A DNA stretch of 64,000 nt, from positions 3,348,001 through 3,412,000 of the forward strand of contig JAGKQI010000105.1 of NCBI GenBank assembly GCA_018806915.1. Reading direction: 5' to 3'. A program made the translations under genes and the position numbers. Source of the DNA: Phytophthora colocasiae. Taxonomy: Eukaryota > Oomycota > Peronosporomycetes > Peronosporales > Peronosporaceae. The notes under the pieces were generated by a model. The model worked only from the letters and a program-made list of their open reading frames with translations, made no database searches and was not told where the DNA came from. Below are positions 1 through 7,960 of the stretch, piece by piece (the stretch's first letter is position 1; every line of letters begins with the position of its first letter).

Positions 1-2391
1 ATTTACTCGCCACCACAACAAAGGATCATCTGTGCTTCGCACGCTTGCGATCTGACTCACATACAATGTAAACTCGTCGCTGCAGGTCTTTCGGAGATCA
101 TTTCGTTGCTGAGGATGGTCATCCACTCCAAACACGTCTAAAAAGAAATGTTTTTTCCCTTCACAAGACTGGGGCGTACTTTGAGAAGCGAAACGATAAG
201 CATCATCTCCTTCTGACTCCATAGTTTCTTTTGCGAGATCGTAAGCCGCGTTGATAAGTGCGTCCCCTGCAATGTGCTTCCCTGCTGGAGTGAGATGAGT
301 CATCCTTTTGCCAACCCTGGGGTCCAAGTAAGCGACCCACATCAGCTCACTGTTGCTCAGCGCCGAAAATCGTTGATCAAACAGCGTCAACATCGTTTCC
401 CTGCACTTGTTCATCATGGATATGGTCTCCTTAACGTAGAGCGCGTCGTCCACCATAGCGACGTGTGCTTCAAACATATCGGCCTTGGACAAGTGTTTGC
501 GAATACTGTGGAGTACTGGTAGCACCAACGGCATTGTCGGGTACTGTTGGCCGCTTAATGCTTCGGTAGCAGCCGCAAATGGGTCCAATAACGTAGATAA
601 ACACTTAATAGTGAGCCAGTCTGACACTGTCGGTCGCCGCAACTTCTCTCCCATATCCTTAAACTCGACCATGCCTTCACGGCTTTTTAAGTGAGCAAAG
701 AAATTTACCAGGCTCAACTCAAGCACGATATATCTCTGCAACATCATCCAGGAGCTATTCCATCGGGTAGGGCAATCCACTTGCACGCGAAGCACCTCGC
801 TAGGCTTAATACCACGGGTGCTAACCTGGCATTCGCCGAGTCGATGTTGTCCTTTCGGCGATTTCCGGAAGTACGTTGCTAGAGTACGAAAATGTTGTAC
901 CACTTCGCGTACAGCATCCATTTCATCGCGTCTGATACTCTCAATAGTTGCGTTTAGATATGTATCCATTTCATCCATAGCGAGGTTGCGGAGAGAGTCC
1001 ATCTTTTTACGATCATCGCTGGATAATTGTTCATCTTCGTGATGTACTAGAATGGTCTCAACACATTCTCTCTCGACTTCCGCCATCCAATCTGGCACCA
1101 CCTCGCGTTGCCCCAGTTTTCTCTTCTTCTTGATTAAAGCACCGGCAACGACCAAATGAAGCGAGTGTGCAATACAGGACATGCTTCTCACCTGCATCTT
1201 GTTTGCAGCGCTAACGATGTTTGCCCCTCCGTCGCGCAGAAGTTTCGTGCAGAACGACTTGAACAGGGACCACTCCTCCATAATACGATTCAACGAAGTA
1301 GCAATTGCTGTAGCGTCGTGAATTCCAGGAAGCTCACGTACTTCTAGAGACCAGTTCCTTGCCTCAAAGCCTTCTGTTATGTAGTGGATGGTGAGCGATA
1401 CGTAGCTTCGTCCATCCCGGCCGGTCCATATATCACTTGTCATGGAGTAGTAAACGCAGTTGTCTTGAATATCCTTCTTGACCAGTCTACGGTAGTAATT
1501 TGCAAGCGCAATGATTTCGCTTCGAATCTTGGAGCGAGTTGGCACGACCACATCAATACGACCCAAGTCGTGCGTAATGAAGCTAACGAACTCCAAGAAT
1601 CCCTCGTCTTCAACGATAGCCATAGGGCGAAAGTGACGTGAAATCCACGACGCAAGTAATCTGTTCAGTTTCTTTTGTTCTTTTGACGTAATGGTACGAA
1701 CAGGAGGCTTCATCACGGCTCCGGAGACCTCTTGAAGGTCTGCATCCAAACGTCGAGTCACGCGCTGCTTCTGGAGACCTCCCCCAGAAGTTATAACTAA
1801 GTCACGTTCGGCTAAATAGTGCTCGAGGTCAACAGAGTGCTTTTCGGCCATATGCTCCCGCATTTTGTGCTTCCCAACACGAAATGCCAGCTTCGCTTTA
1901 CAAAGTAAGCATATCGCTTTGCCAGCATGATCATTCGTAAGATCTATATCCGCAACGTCAGTGAACTGGTCTTTCGGAATTAAACGTGCAAAATGCCAGA
2001 CATCCTTTCGCTTTTGCATTTTCATCTTGTAGAGCCGTAATCCAGTCTCGCTCCTCACTCGTGATTCCAATACAGCGATATCTGTAGATTGTTGTGGTTC
2101 TGCGATGGGCCTGGATCTGTTCTTTCGTTGCTGCGATGTAGGAATACGTGGTTGTGCTTGACAGGCTGAGCGTGGCGTCGAACGAGCAAGTGCATGAACT
2201 CCACCAGGCTCGGTTCGAACAGAAAAGCTTTCAGCTGACTCAGGGTGCCTCGGCTTTCGAGGTGTTTGGGGAACAGGGGAAACCCATTGATGGCTATTTC
2301 CTGGGGGTGTTCTAGGATACTCAGCTGCATCCTCCTCCTCTGTACGATATTCGCCTCTCGTTCGGGAGGAAGCCTGGTGCCAGACGTGCAT
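1..2391 (-). CDS. hAT-family transposase, 3' end beyond the window
   Basis: Reading the minus strand from an ATG at 2391 (an in-frame TAG lies four codons upstream) gives 797 codons without a stop up to base 1. Seen: a BED-like finger around residues 155-185 (AICLLCKAKLAFR, then HKMREHMAEKH); the hAT core with MTSDIWTGRDGRSYVSL near residue 320; LRDGGANIVSAANK and CIAHSLHLVV; the family signature VDCPTRWNSSWMMLQRY near 540; and DPLLWWRVN at the window edge, the usual start of the C-terminal dimerisation region. The first ~130 residues are low-complexity and proline/serine/arginine rich. Known for the family: cut-and-paste transposition with 8-bp target duplications by a dimeric RNase H-fold nuclease. 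The open frame suggests a recently active or domesticated copy. No terminal inverted repeat was found on the right side, and the last ~50 residues are outside the window. Confidence 0.88.
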   Translation of the reverse strand, partial: MHVWHQASSRTRGEYRTEEEDAAEYPRTPPGNSHQWVSPVPQTPRKPRHPESAESFSVRTEPGGVHALARSTPRSACQAQPRIPTSQQRKNRSRPIAEPQQSTDIAVLESRVRSETGLRLYKMKMQKRKDVWHFARLIPKDQFTDVADIDLTNDHAGKAICLLCKAKLAFRVGKHKMREHMAEKHSVDLEHYLAERDLVITSGGGLQKQRVTRRLDADLQEVSGAVMKPPVRTITSKEQKKLNRLLASWISRHFRPMAIVEDEGFLEFVSFITHDLGRIDVVVPTRSKIRSEIIALANYYRRLVKKDIQDNCVYYSMTSDIWTGRDGRSYVSLTIHYITEGFEARNWSLEVRELPGIHDATAIATSLNRIMEEWSLFKSFCTKLLRDGGANIVSAANKMQVRSMSCIAHSLHLVVAGALIKKKRKLGQREVVPDWMAEVERECVETILVHHEDEQLSSDDRKKMDSLRNLAMDEMDTYLNATIESIRRDEMDAVREVVQHFRTLATYFRKSPKGQHRLGECQVSTRGIKPSEVLRVQVDCPTRWNSSWMMLQRYIVLELSLVNFFAHLKSREGMVEFKDMGEKLRRPTVSDWLTIKCLSTLLDPFAAATEALSGQQYPTMPLVLPVLHSIRKHLSKADMFEAHVAMVDDALYVKETISMMNKCRETMLTLFDQRFSALSNSELMWVAYLDPRVGKRMTHLTPAGKHIAGDALINAAYDLAKETMESEGDDAYRFASQSTPQSCEGKKHFFLDVFGVDDHPQQRNDLRKTCSDEFTLYVSQIASVRSTDDPLLWWRVN

Positions 2392-2753
2392 CTTGGGGAA
2401 TGCGTGCTACATCTGAAAAATCAGCTGAAGTTTTATTACTTCATGTTCGTATGCTGGTAGTAATTTCAAGTCAAAAGGTGTACCCAGTACGTTCGATGGA
2501 TATCCCAGGAGGTTCATGCGAACCTCCCTGGGGTATCAAAGTGAGGTGTTTGAGGAACGTTCGATGGTGGGACGTTTTCAGCTCTAGTGACTCAGCCTCG
2601 GACTGGGTTGTATTGTGCTCATGTCGGCATGTTTTTTTCATGACGTCCGCGTAATCACACACTGGCTGGCTTGCCGCTGACCGTCAATCGTCGCAGACTT
2701 GACCCTAGTCGTTTAACGCTTTCCTGATGCAGAATGATACCCTCTGCAACTCA
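2392..2753. other. Non-coding stretch between hAT and U-box remnant
   Basis: Holds only the inverted repeat at 2499-2537. No convincing reading frame or splice pattern was seen; it probably contains the 5' untranslated and terminal region of the hAT element. Confidence 0.4.
2499..2537. repeat. Imperfect 18-bp inverted repeat with 4-nt loop
   Basis: Two arms, 2499-2515 and 2520-2537, are complementary apart from one mismatch and one extra base; the loop is ATGC. It lies about 110 bp upstream of the hAT start codon, so it could be a transposase-binding or terminal structure of that element, but nothing else ties it to the element. Confidence 0.5.
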
Positions 2754-2990
2754 TTAGAAATCGTACTCATCACCCCGAGGACTCGCGACGGGTAGCAATT
2801 CTTTTGTCTCGGCAATATCCCCCCGGTTCGCTTTGGTCTTACTTGACCCGTGTTTCCACTCTCGGATCTCTTCACGGAGTTTTTCATCACTCACTAACTG
2901 CTGAAAAGAGAGGGGCTCTCCTGTTAACGGGCAGCGATTTCCGAAGTCACGGAACCAGGCCTCTAAGACCTTTGTTTGAGAAGGAAAACC
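2754..2990 (-). pseudogene. U-box domain fragment (C-terminal exon or remnant)
   Basis: An open minus-strand frame of 79 codons runs from just after a TGA at 2993 to TAA at 2756. It contains VLEAWFRDFGNRCPLTGEPL followed by SFQQLVSDEKLREEIREWK, which matches the small U-box fold of E3 ubiquitin ligases (CPLTG-P-L core, then LV-D--L---I--W). A lysine-rich tail of about 30 residues ends in RGDEYDF. No ATG lies in the frame; possible splice acceptors (AG) occur near 2980, so this is either a last exon whose upstream exon I cannot place or a relic. Family role: E2 binding in ubiquitin transfer. Confidence 0.5.
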
Positions 2991-3285
2991 TCACGTTGTT
3001 CGATCTTCACAGGCGCAGCACAGAAGTGTCCGGCCTAAGACCGACGCTTTACTCGCCAGTAAAAGCAGTTATTGTGCCGGGGCGTGCATCTAGAAGTCGG
3101 TGGGCAAGATACTTCATGGCATGATGCAGGCTGCATGCACTTGCTCAATGGACTGTGTCGCAGCATCCAAACCAGCAGCCAACAATCTCAGTCATTCTAT
3201 GTCTAAAACTGACTAAGCACAGTAGAAAGTTGGCCTTCTATTTGGGTTTAATTGTGTGGTTCACCTACACAGTACGATCCAATTC

Positions 3286-3318
3286 GTGTACGCCACACAT
3301 CGTAAGTGTGGCGTACAC
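3286..3318. promoter_or_regulatory. Perfect 13-bp inverted repeat upstream of the AlgH gene
   Basis: Arms 3286-3298 (GTGTACGCCACAC) and 3306-3318 are exactly complementary, separated by 7 nt. It ends 17 bases before the ATG at 3336, so it would lie in the promoter or form a hairpin in the 5' leader. Function is unknown. Confidence 0.6.
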
Positions 3319-3335
3319 CATAGTATAGACCGATA

Positions 3336-4406
3336 ATGAGCTTGACCAAGCTGCTGTACCGGGAGCTCGTGGCCGCTGCGAACCTCCTGGACAGCCACGC
3401 GTCTCTGCGTGCATTGGTATCCAATGGACTACGTGAATCCCCTTTCGTCTCAGGTTCTCGGACGCGTCTGCCGCATGTAGAAGCCTTTAACCGCTCATTA
3501 CAACGATATCTCGGTGGTCGATACTTTTATCTGCCGGATACTAGACGCCCTACGATGCTTCAGCTCGTTCGTGAGGAATTCCGCAAGCCTCAACAGTCTT
3601 TTGCTAACTCAGACGGCATTGATGCGGCTTTTGTGGCGTTACGGGTGTTAAATAACACGTTAGCAAAGGCAAAAGCTCTCGAGTTGCCGTCCAAACACAA
3701 GCAAGAGACGTGGAAACTCGACAATGTGCAATTGGCAGAGTATGGACAACATTTTGTTGCGTATTACTAGAAGAGAAGGTTGAAATGTTCTAAACAATTG
3801 TCACTTTATGACTACAGAGACGTCGCATCGGGTATGTTCCTGCTGGCTCATCCACTTCAAGAGGGTATCTTCAGTCGCTCAGTGGTGATCTTAACCGAGC
3901 ACAAGTCCGAAGGATCCAAGGGTTTCATTGTCAATAAAGTGTCGGAGAAGCTACTGGGGAGTTCATTCGAGGTGCCGTCCAGAGTCAAGAGAGCTTTCGG
4001 GACGAGTACAGTACGCAAAGGAGGGCCAGTGTTCACGAGGAATGCTGAAGTGTTGCATGGCAGAGCGGACTTCGGTGGTCAACGGGTATCGACTACCAAT
4101 TTCCCTATGCATAATGACCCGAGCCTCTTTGTTGGTGTGGATCTGGATGCTGCCGCTAGAGCCATTTACGATGAGACTGCTAAACAGACGGATGTGGTGT
4201 TTATGAGTGGAGTTTCTGCTTGGTCTCCTGGACAATTGGATAACGAGTTGAAGGAGGGCTCTTGGGTGGTTGTGAAGGCCCCCGTATCCCTTGCACTTAA
4301 CGCTCCAGCAGAATTGTGGGAAGATCTGATGCGAACTTTAGGAGGGGAATACGCGGAAATGAGCACTATGCCTCTGATGAAACGCATTGAGGGAGTGGAC
4401 GAGTGA
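3336..4406 (+). CDS. AlgH/UPF0301 (DUF179) domain protein with N-terminal extension
   Basis: The frame from ATG 3336 is open to a TAG at 3768 and then resumes in the same frame to TGA 4406. The second part carries the UPF0301/AlgH domain: GMFLLAHPLQEGIFSRSVVIL at its start, KGFIVNK, KGGPV, and VVFMSGVSAWSPGQLDNEL near its end. The conserved domain begins before any usable ATG in the downstream part (first ATG 3834 is inside it), which argues for one gene. A 45-nt GT-AG segment, 3726-3770, ends in that very TAG and its removal keeps frame, giving a protein of about 341 residues. The first ~130 residues (LLYRELVAAANLL start, resembling an LYR-type helix) are unassigned. Alternatives are two separate genes or a nonsense mutation. 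Biochemical role of eukaryotic AlgH proteins is not established. Confidence 0.75.
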
Positions 4407-4476
4407 GAATAAACACCATTTTGAGCGGTAATAAAGCTAGAAAATACCCCATTGCAACATCGTTTTGATACAATCT

Positions 4477-5878
4477 CTATTTGAGCTTTTTCCTTGCTAC
4501 AAACATGTAGAAGCGCGTGACGAATGTGTGTTGGCTTTCTGTAGGTGACATTTCTAGACACTGCAGTATCTCCCACTCCATTGAGCTTTCGTTGCCAGAT
4601 GGGACCCATTCAAACATGTTCACTCGGTTACTCGGACTTCCAAACGTCATGAAGAAAAGGAGTCCGTCAGGTTTCAAAATGCGACCCAATTGCTTCATGC
4701 TGCTCTTCACGTCACTGAGGTCGTCAGGTGAATCCGGAGTCACAAGTTTCCAATTCGATTCAACAGATTCCGTTTCGGGTTTCAACAGCATCGCATCCAA
4801 ACAGCCTTTATCAATCACGCAGTCCACGGAGTCGGACTCCCAGTCGCTCATCAGGGTCAAATCTGCCTCCACAAAGCGTACGCCCCATGCGTTTTCCTTT
4901 GAGCGAGTCTGCATTTTCTCAATTACATTCGCAGCATAGTCCATGGCAATCACATTCGAATAGCCGTCCATCGCCATTTCAGCTGGTAGACGACTTGTAC
5001 CAGTTCCGGTAATTAAAACTTGCTTGGTCTTGGAGATATACGAAGTGAGAAGCTCACGAATATGAGAATATTCACAATACCAGTCAAATTCTGCTTCTCC
5101 TTCAAACCTCGCCTCCCAGTAGCTCTTTTTACACAGTCCCATCAAAGAAATCTTGCCTGCGTACGGTCTGATCAGTTCCGTTCCTGATGGAATATCCTTC
5201 GTCGTCCAAGCCACAGAAAAGAGTTTCTGCTGTTCCATACAGTAAATCGGCATAACCTTAATATTGCTTGTAGAATCATCCTCTCGTATACTGCAAAGAT
5301 ATCGATACCATAAGTAAAATAAATCCAAACGAGTTAATACAAACGTACCTGGACCCAAGCGTATTCAGCACGTAGTACGACATATCGTCCGATGTCGTTC
5401 CGAATCTAATAGAGAACGCCAACAAGTGCAAATGACGGACAATACTCTCCACCTCCTTCTCCACGTCGCTCTCCTCCTCTATCTCCACCTCCTCCGAACT
5501 TTCCTCGAATAATTCCTTGATCATCGTCGTCATTTTGCTGCGTAAAGCTGAATTCTGCCTCAATTTCGTTTGTGCATCCGACACTGACTGGAATTCCCAT
5601 TCATGGGCTATCCGCAACGCTTTTTCCTCTGCTAAGAGGGGCATTATCGCCTCCACATGCAATTTACGGCGACTAACCCCAGTCCGATAAGTATCAGGAA
5701 TCACTGTAGTCGTCACTACAGCTTCAATATTGCACCAATCGCCTTCATTTCCATGCACGCAGTCATAAATCTGTTGATGAAGATGTTGCGGGACTTTATA
5801 GTGCGCCAATTGCGGCAGGTGAAGAGCGAGCCAAGCCTCCGCGTGCATTATGGGCGACACTTTACGAATGGCACACAT
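4477..5878 (-). CDS. Class I methyltransferase (EEF1AKMT4/METTL13-like) fused to TTLL12-like N-terminal region
   Basis: Two exons, 5349-5878 and 4477-5290, with a 58-bp intron (GTACGT...TTGCAG), encode 447 residues. The C-terminal ~220 residues are an S-adenosylmethionine-dependent methyltransferase: YWEARFEGEAEFDWYCEYS, motif I VLITGTGTSRLPAEMA, acidic post-I NVIAMDYAANVIEKM, and VDCVIDKGCLDAML, a pattern typical of the EEF1A-lysine methyltransferase 4/METTL13 group that modifies translation factor eEF1A. The N-terminal half has an acidic stretch (EESSEEVEIEEESDVEKEVE) and MSYYVLNTLGSS...DIPSGTELIRPYAG, which resembles the SET-like N-terminal region of TTLL12; this second assignment is tentative. 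Start ATG 5878 is the first in the frame. It shares a 118-bp intergenic region with a divergent methyltransferase gene. Confidence 0.75.
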
Positions 5879-5996
5879 GCGTCACTATCAGTTCTATGAT
5901 TGGTTGAAATTGAATGACACTTGATTCGTGCATATTAATTCTCAGATTCTGATAATCGTCTATTAGTCGAAAAGCACCACCAGACGCAAGATCGGA
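5879..5996. promoter_or_regulatory. Bidirectional promoter region between two methyltransferase genes
   Basis: Only 118 bp separate the start codons at 5878 (minus) and 5997 (plus), so the sequence must serve both. An inverted CCAAT box (GATTGGTTG) lies at about 5899-5907. No TATA element was seen. Confidence 0.5.
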
Positions 5997-6741
5997 ATGG
6001 ACGTTTGCAGCGCTGTACGCGGCGTAATTAAGCTCCAAGCTTTATTTCGAGGCAACAAGTGCCGTCAAGTGCATGTGGAGCGTGCTCGGAACAATTTACG
6101 TGCGTTTTTTTCTGCTTTTTTCCTCTCTTCCAGACCATTTTTTTAAAAAAAAATCTTATTGTCATATTGTTGTAGCATGGTCTCCATTTGTACCGGCAAA
6201 GCTACAGGCAGTTCATGCAATGTTGCAGGTAGCAGATCTGCAATGTGGAGAAATATTAGTGGACGTTGGCAGTGGTGACGGTCGCATTGTCATTGAAGCG
6301 GTGGTACAGTGTCCAGAGCTAGGAAAAGCGATAGGTATTGAGTTGGATGAGGCTCTAGTGAAGCTGTCAAGACGTCGGATCTTTGAAAGAGCTCAATTTG
6401 AAGAGAAAGAGAAGAATGAAGGTCCAGAGAGAGATGAAATGCAAGAGAAAAGCTCTGACACAGCCACCGCATTGAGGAAACGAGTTGAGATCGTTCACGC
6501 TGACTTCATGGAGGTTGACCTGAGTGACGCAGACGTTGTAGTGCTGTTTTTCTTACCTCATGAAGAGATTGCACAATTTTTGCAGCAGAAATTACGTCCT
6601 GGAACGCGTGTAATTACGTACGTGTTCCAGATTGCCCAGTGGAAACCAAAGAAGATCATTCGGACTGTTCCATTCATGACGGATAAAGGATCGTCGTCGA
6701 TCTACCTGTACCGAGTGCCAAGTTTATCTAAATCTGCTTAA
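5997..6741 (+). CDS. FAM173-type protein lysine methyltransferase (ANTKMT/ATPSCKMT-like)
   Basis: Two exons, 5997-6099 and 6176-6741, with a 76-bp intron (GTGCGT...TTGTAG), give 222 residues. The splice joins a short basic leader to WSPFVPAKLQAVHAML, followed by motif I LVDVGSGDGRIVIEAV, GIELDEALVKLSRRR, and VVVLFFLPHEEIAQFL, with YVFQIAQWKP near the end. This order and the GSGDGR motif are characteristic of the FAM173 family, whose members methylate lysines of mitochondrial ADP/ATP carrier or ATP-synthase c subunit. The leader (VIKLQALFRGNKCRQVHVERARNN) is basic and could target mitochondria. A charged insertion of about 30 residues (EEKEKNEGPERDEMQEK) sits between the beta strands. Reading straight through the intron from 6073 would give an odd hydrophobic start, so splicing is preferred. 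Confidence 0.78.
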
Positions 6742-6867
6742 GATAAGAAGCACTCAACGTACTTCTGCTGGATAAAGCACAACTATTTTCGGTTTCTCTC
6801 TCTCTCTCTCTTGAGCATCTTGTCGGCATTGTTAGAGTCACTTACCAACCAGCATCAAGTCGTCAAA

Positions 6868-7386
6868 ATGGACTTTGGGTATGGAATCTGCGGTCACAAG
6901 AACTCGTTCAGTACTGGTGTGAAGATTGGAAATTATGTGGAAGATCGAATTGGTGCTGAGTTGGCTCGTAGCAGCTCATCTAAGCCGATCAACAAGAAAT
7001 CCGAGTACTTAGCGAGTTTCATTCAACCTCGTGAAATGCCGGACAAGTGCGCACACGCTCCAGCTGAAAACCTCGTGGAACGGAATATGCTTCGTCAAGG
7101 ACTCTCGTACGACCTCATCTTTGAGCATGGAAGAGCACACATCCCAACTTCAGGAGAACATATTACCAAGTTTACTCCGACATCTCGCGACTATGGCAGC
7201 TCTCTACCTGCCAATTTGAAAGGCACTTCTACACCAAGTAGTGAGTCTGAGAGACGTAAGGCAATGGAGATTAAGAGACTTCGAGAGGCACGACAACAGC
7301 GCACCACGTACCTGTCCACTTCGCAATCGATTGTCCCAGTACACACAGTCAGTAGACGTCAGGAGAATCTGCAAATACATCGGTGA
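6868..7386 (+). CDS. Small protein with NSFSTGVKIGNYVEDR motif, possible flagellar protein
   Basis: An uninterrupted frame of 172 residues from ATG 6868. A CT-rich run lies 60 bp upstream. The N-terminal GHKNSFSTGVKIGNYVEDR resembles the (N-S/Y-S---GNW-ER) signature of small microtubule-associated flagellar proteins such as CFAP68/C11orf1; the rest (HITKFTPTSRDYGSSLP, basic C-terminus with KRLREARQQR) fits no domain I know. The call rests on one motif and on the presence of other candidate centriolar genes in the window, so it is weak. It converges with the small gene on the other strand, 34 bp between stops. Confidence 0.6.
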   Translation: MDFGYGICGHKNSFSTGVKIGNYVEDRIGAELARSSSSKPINKKSEYLASFIQPREMPDKCAHAPAENLVERNMLRQGLSYDLIFEHGRAHIPTSGEHITKFTPTSRDYGSSLPANLKGTSTPSSESERRKAMEIKRLREARQQRTTYLSTSQSIVPVHTVSRRQENLQIHR

Positions 7387-7420
7387 TCATTTTTTTTATT
7401 TCTTCTTGAATCGTTCGCGA

Positions 7421-7900
7421 TCAAGCTCGAGGTAGGTACACGAATGCCATTAGCATTCTCGGCACGGCAACGTCGCGAACACGACGGATCCAAGGTCCAA
7501 ATAGCTCCCGCAGTCTGCCTTCCACATCAGCGCTCTGAGCCAATGTGCATGGAATGCAGATAGTGTCGAGACGACCACAAGCTCCTTGGACTTTTGCAAA
7601 GTCGAGCACTGCTTCCTTGAAGTTCTACACCGTCACAACTTCAGGAAGACCAAGTGGATCAGTTGGTAGTGGTTCCCCATCAGGCCCCTCTGCTAACACT
7701 CGAGCCTTCTCAATAGCCTGAACAAATTCTTCCAGCCAAATAGCGCAGAAAGCTCCACGGTCTTGTTGTAAAGGTGTTCTTCTCCATTTGCCTTCAACAA
7801 GTCCTTAAGTGAAGCAGTTTTGTTCGCGCTAGTTGATTTCTTACCACACATTGAACCTGAACGAACACGCAGTCACCTTCTTACTCTTCTTCTTTGGCAT
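7421..7900 (-). pseudogene. Small unknown gene with in-frame TAG and frame change
   Basis: Minus-strand translation reads as protein in pieces: an ATG at 7900 opens with MPKKKSKK; a second block gives GLVEGKWRRTPLQQDRGAFC and AIWLEEFVQAIEKARV, running through DPLGLPEVVTV to a TAG at 7627; the same frame then continues NFKEAVLDFAKVQGACGRLD ... RMLMAFVYLPRA to TGA 7421. The first join could be an intron (GTGACT... near 7876), but the TAG has no obvious splice sites. No family recognised. It starts 60 bp downstream of the MutS-like gene's stop. Either a decayed gene, a gene with an unseen intron, or a base error. Confidence 0.45.
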
Positions 7901-7960
7901 TTTGCCCCCCTTTGGTGCCATCTCGAAATGGGAGCAGCAAAAATTCTCTTGGAACTTAAT

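Noticed and set aside
2804..3124. Plus-strand ORF of 106 codons
   Set aside because: Antisense to the U-box frame; no motif.
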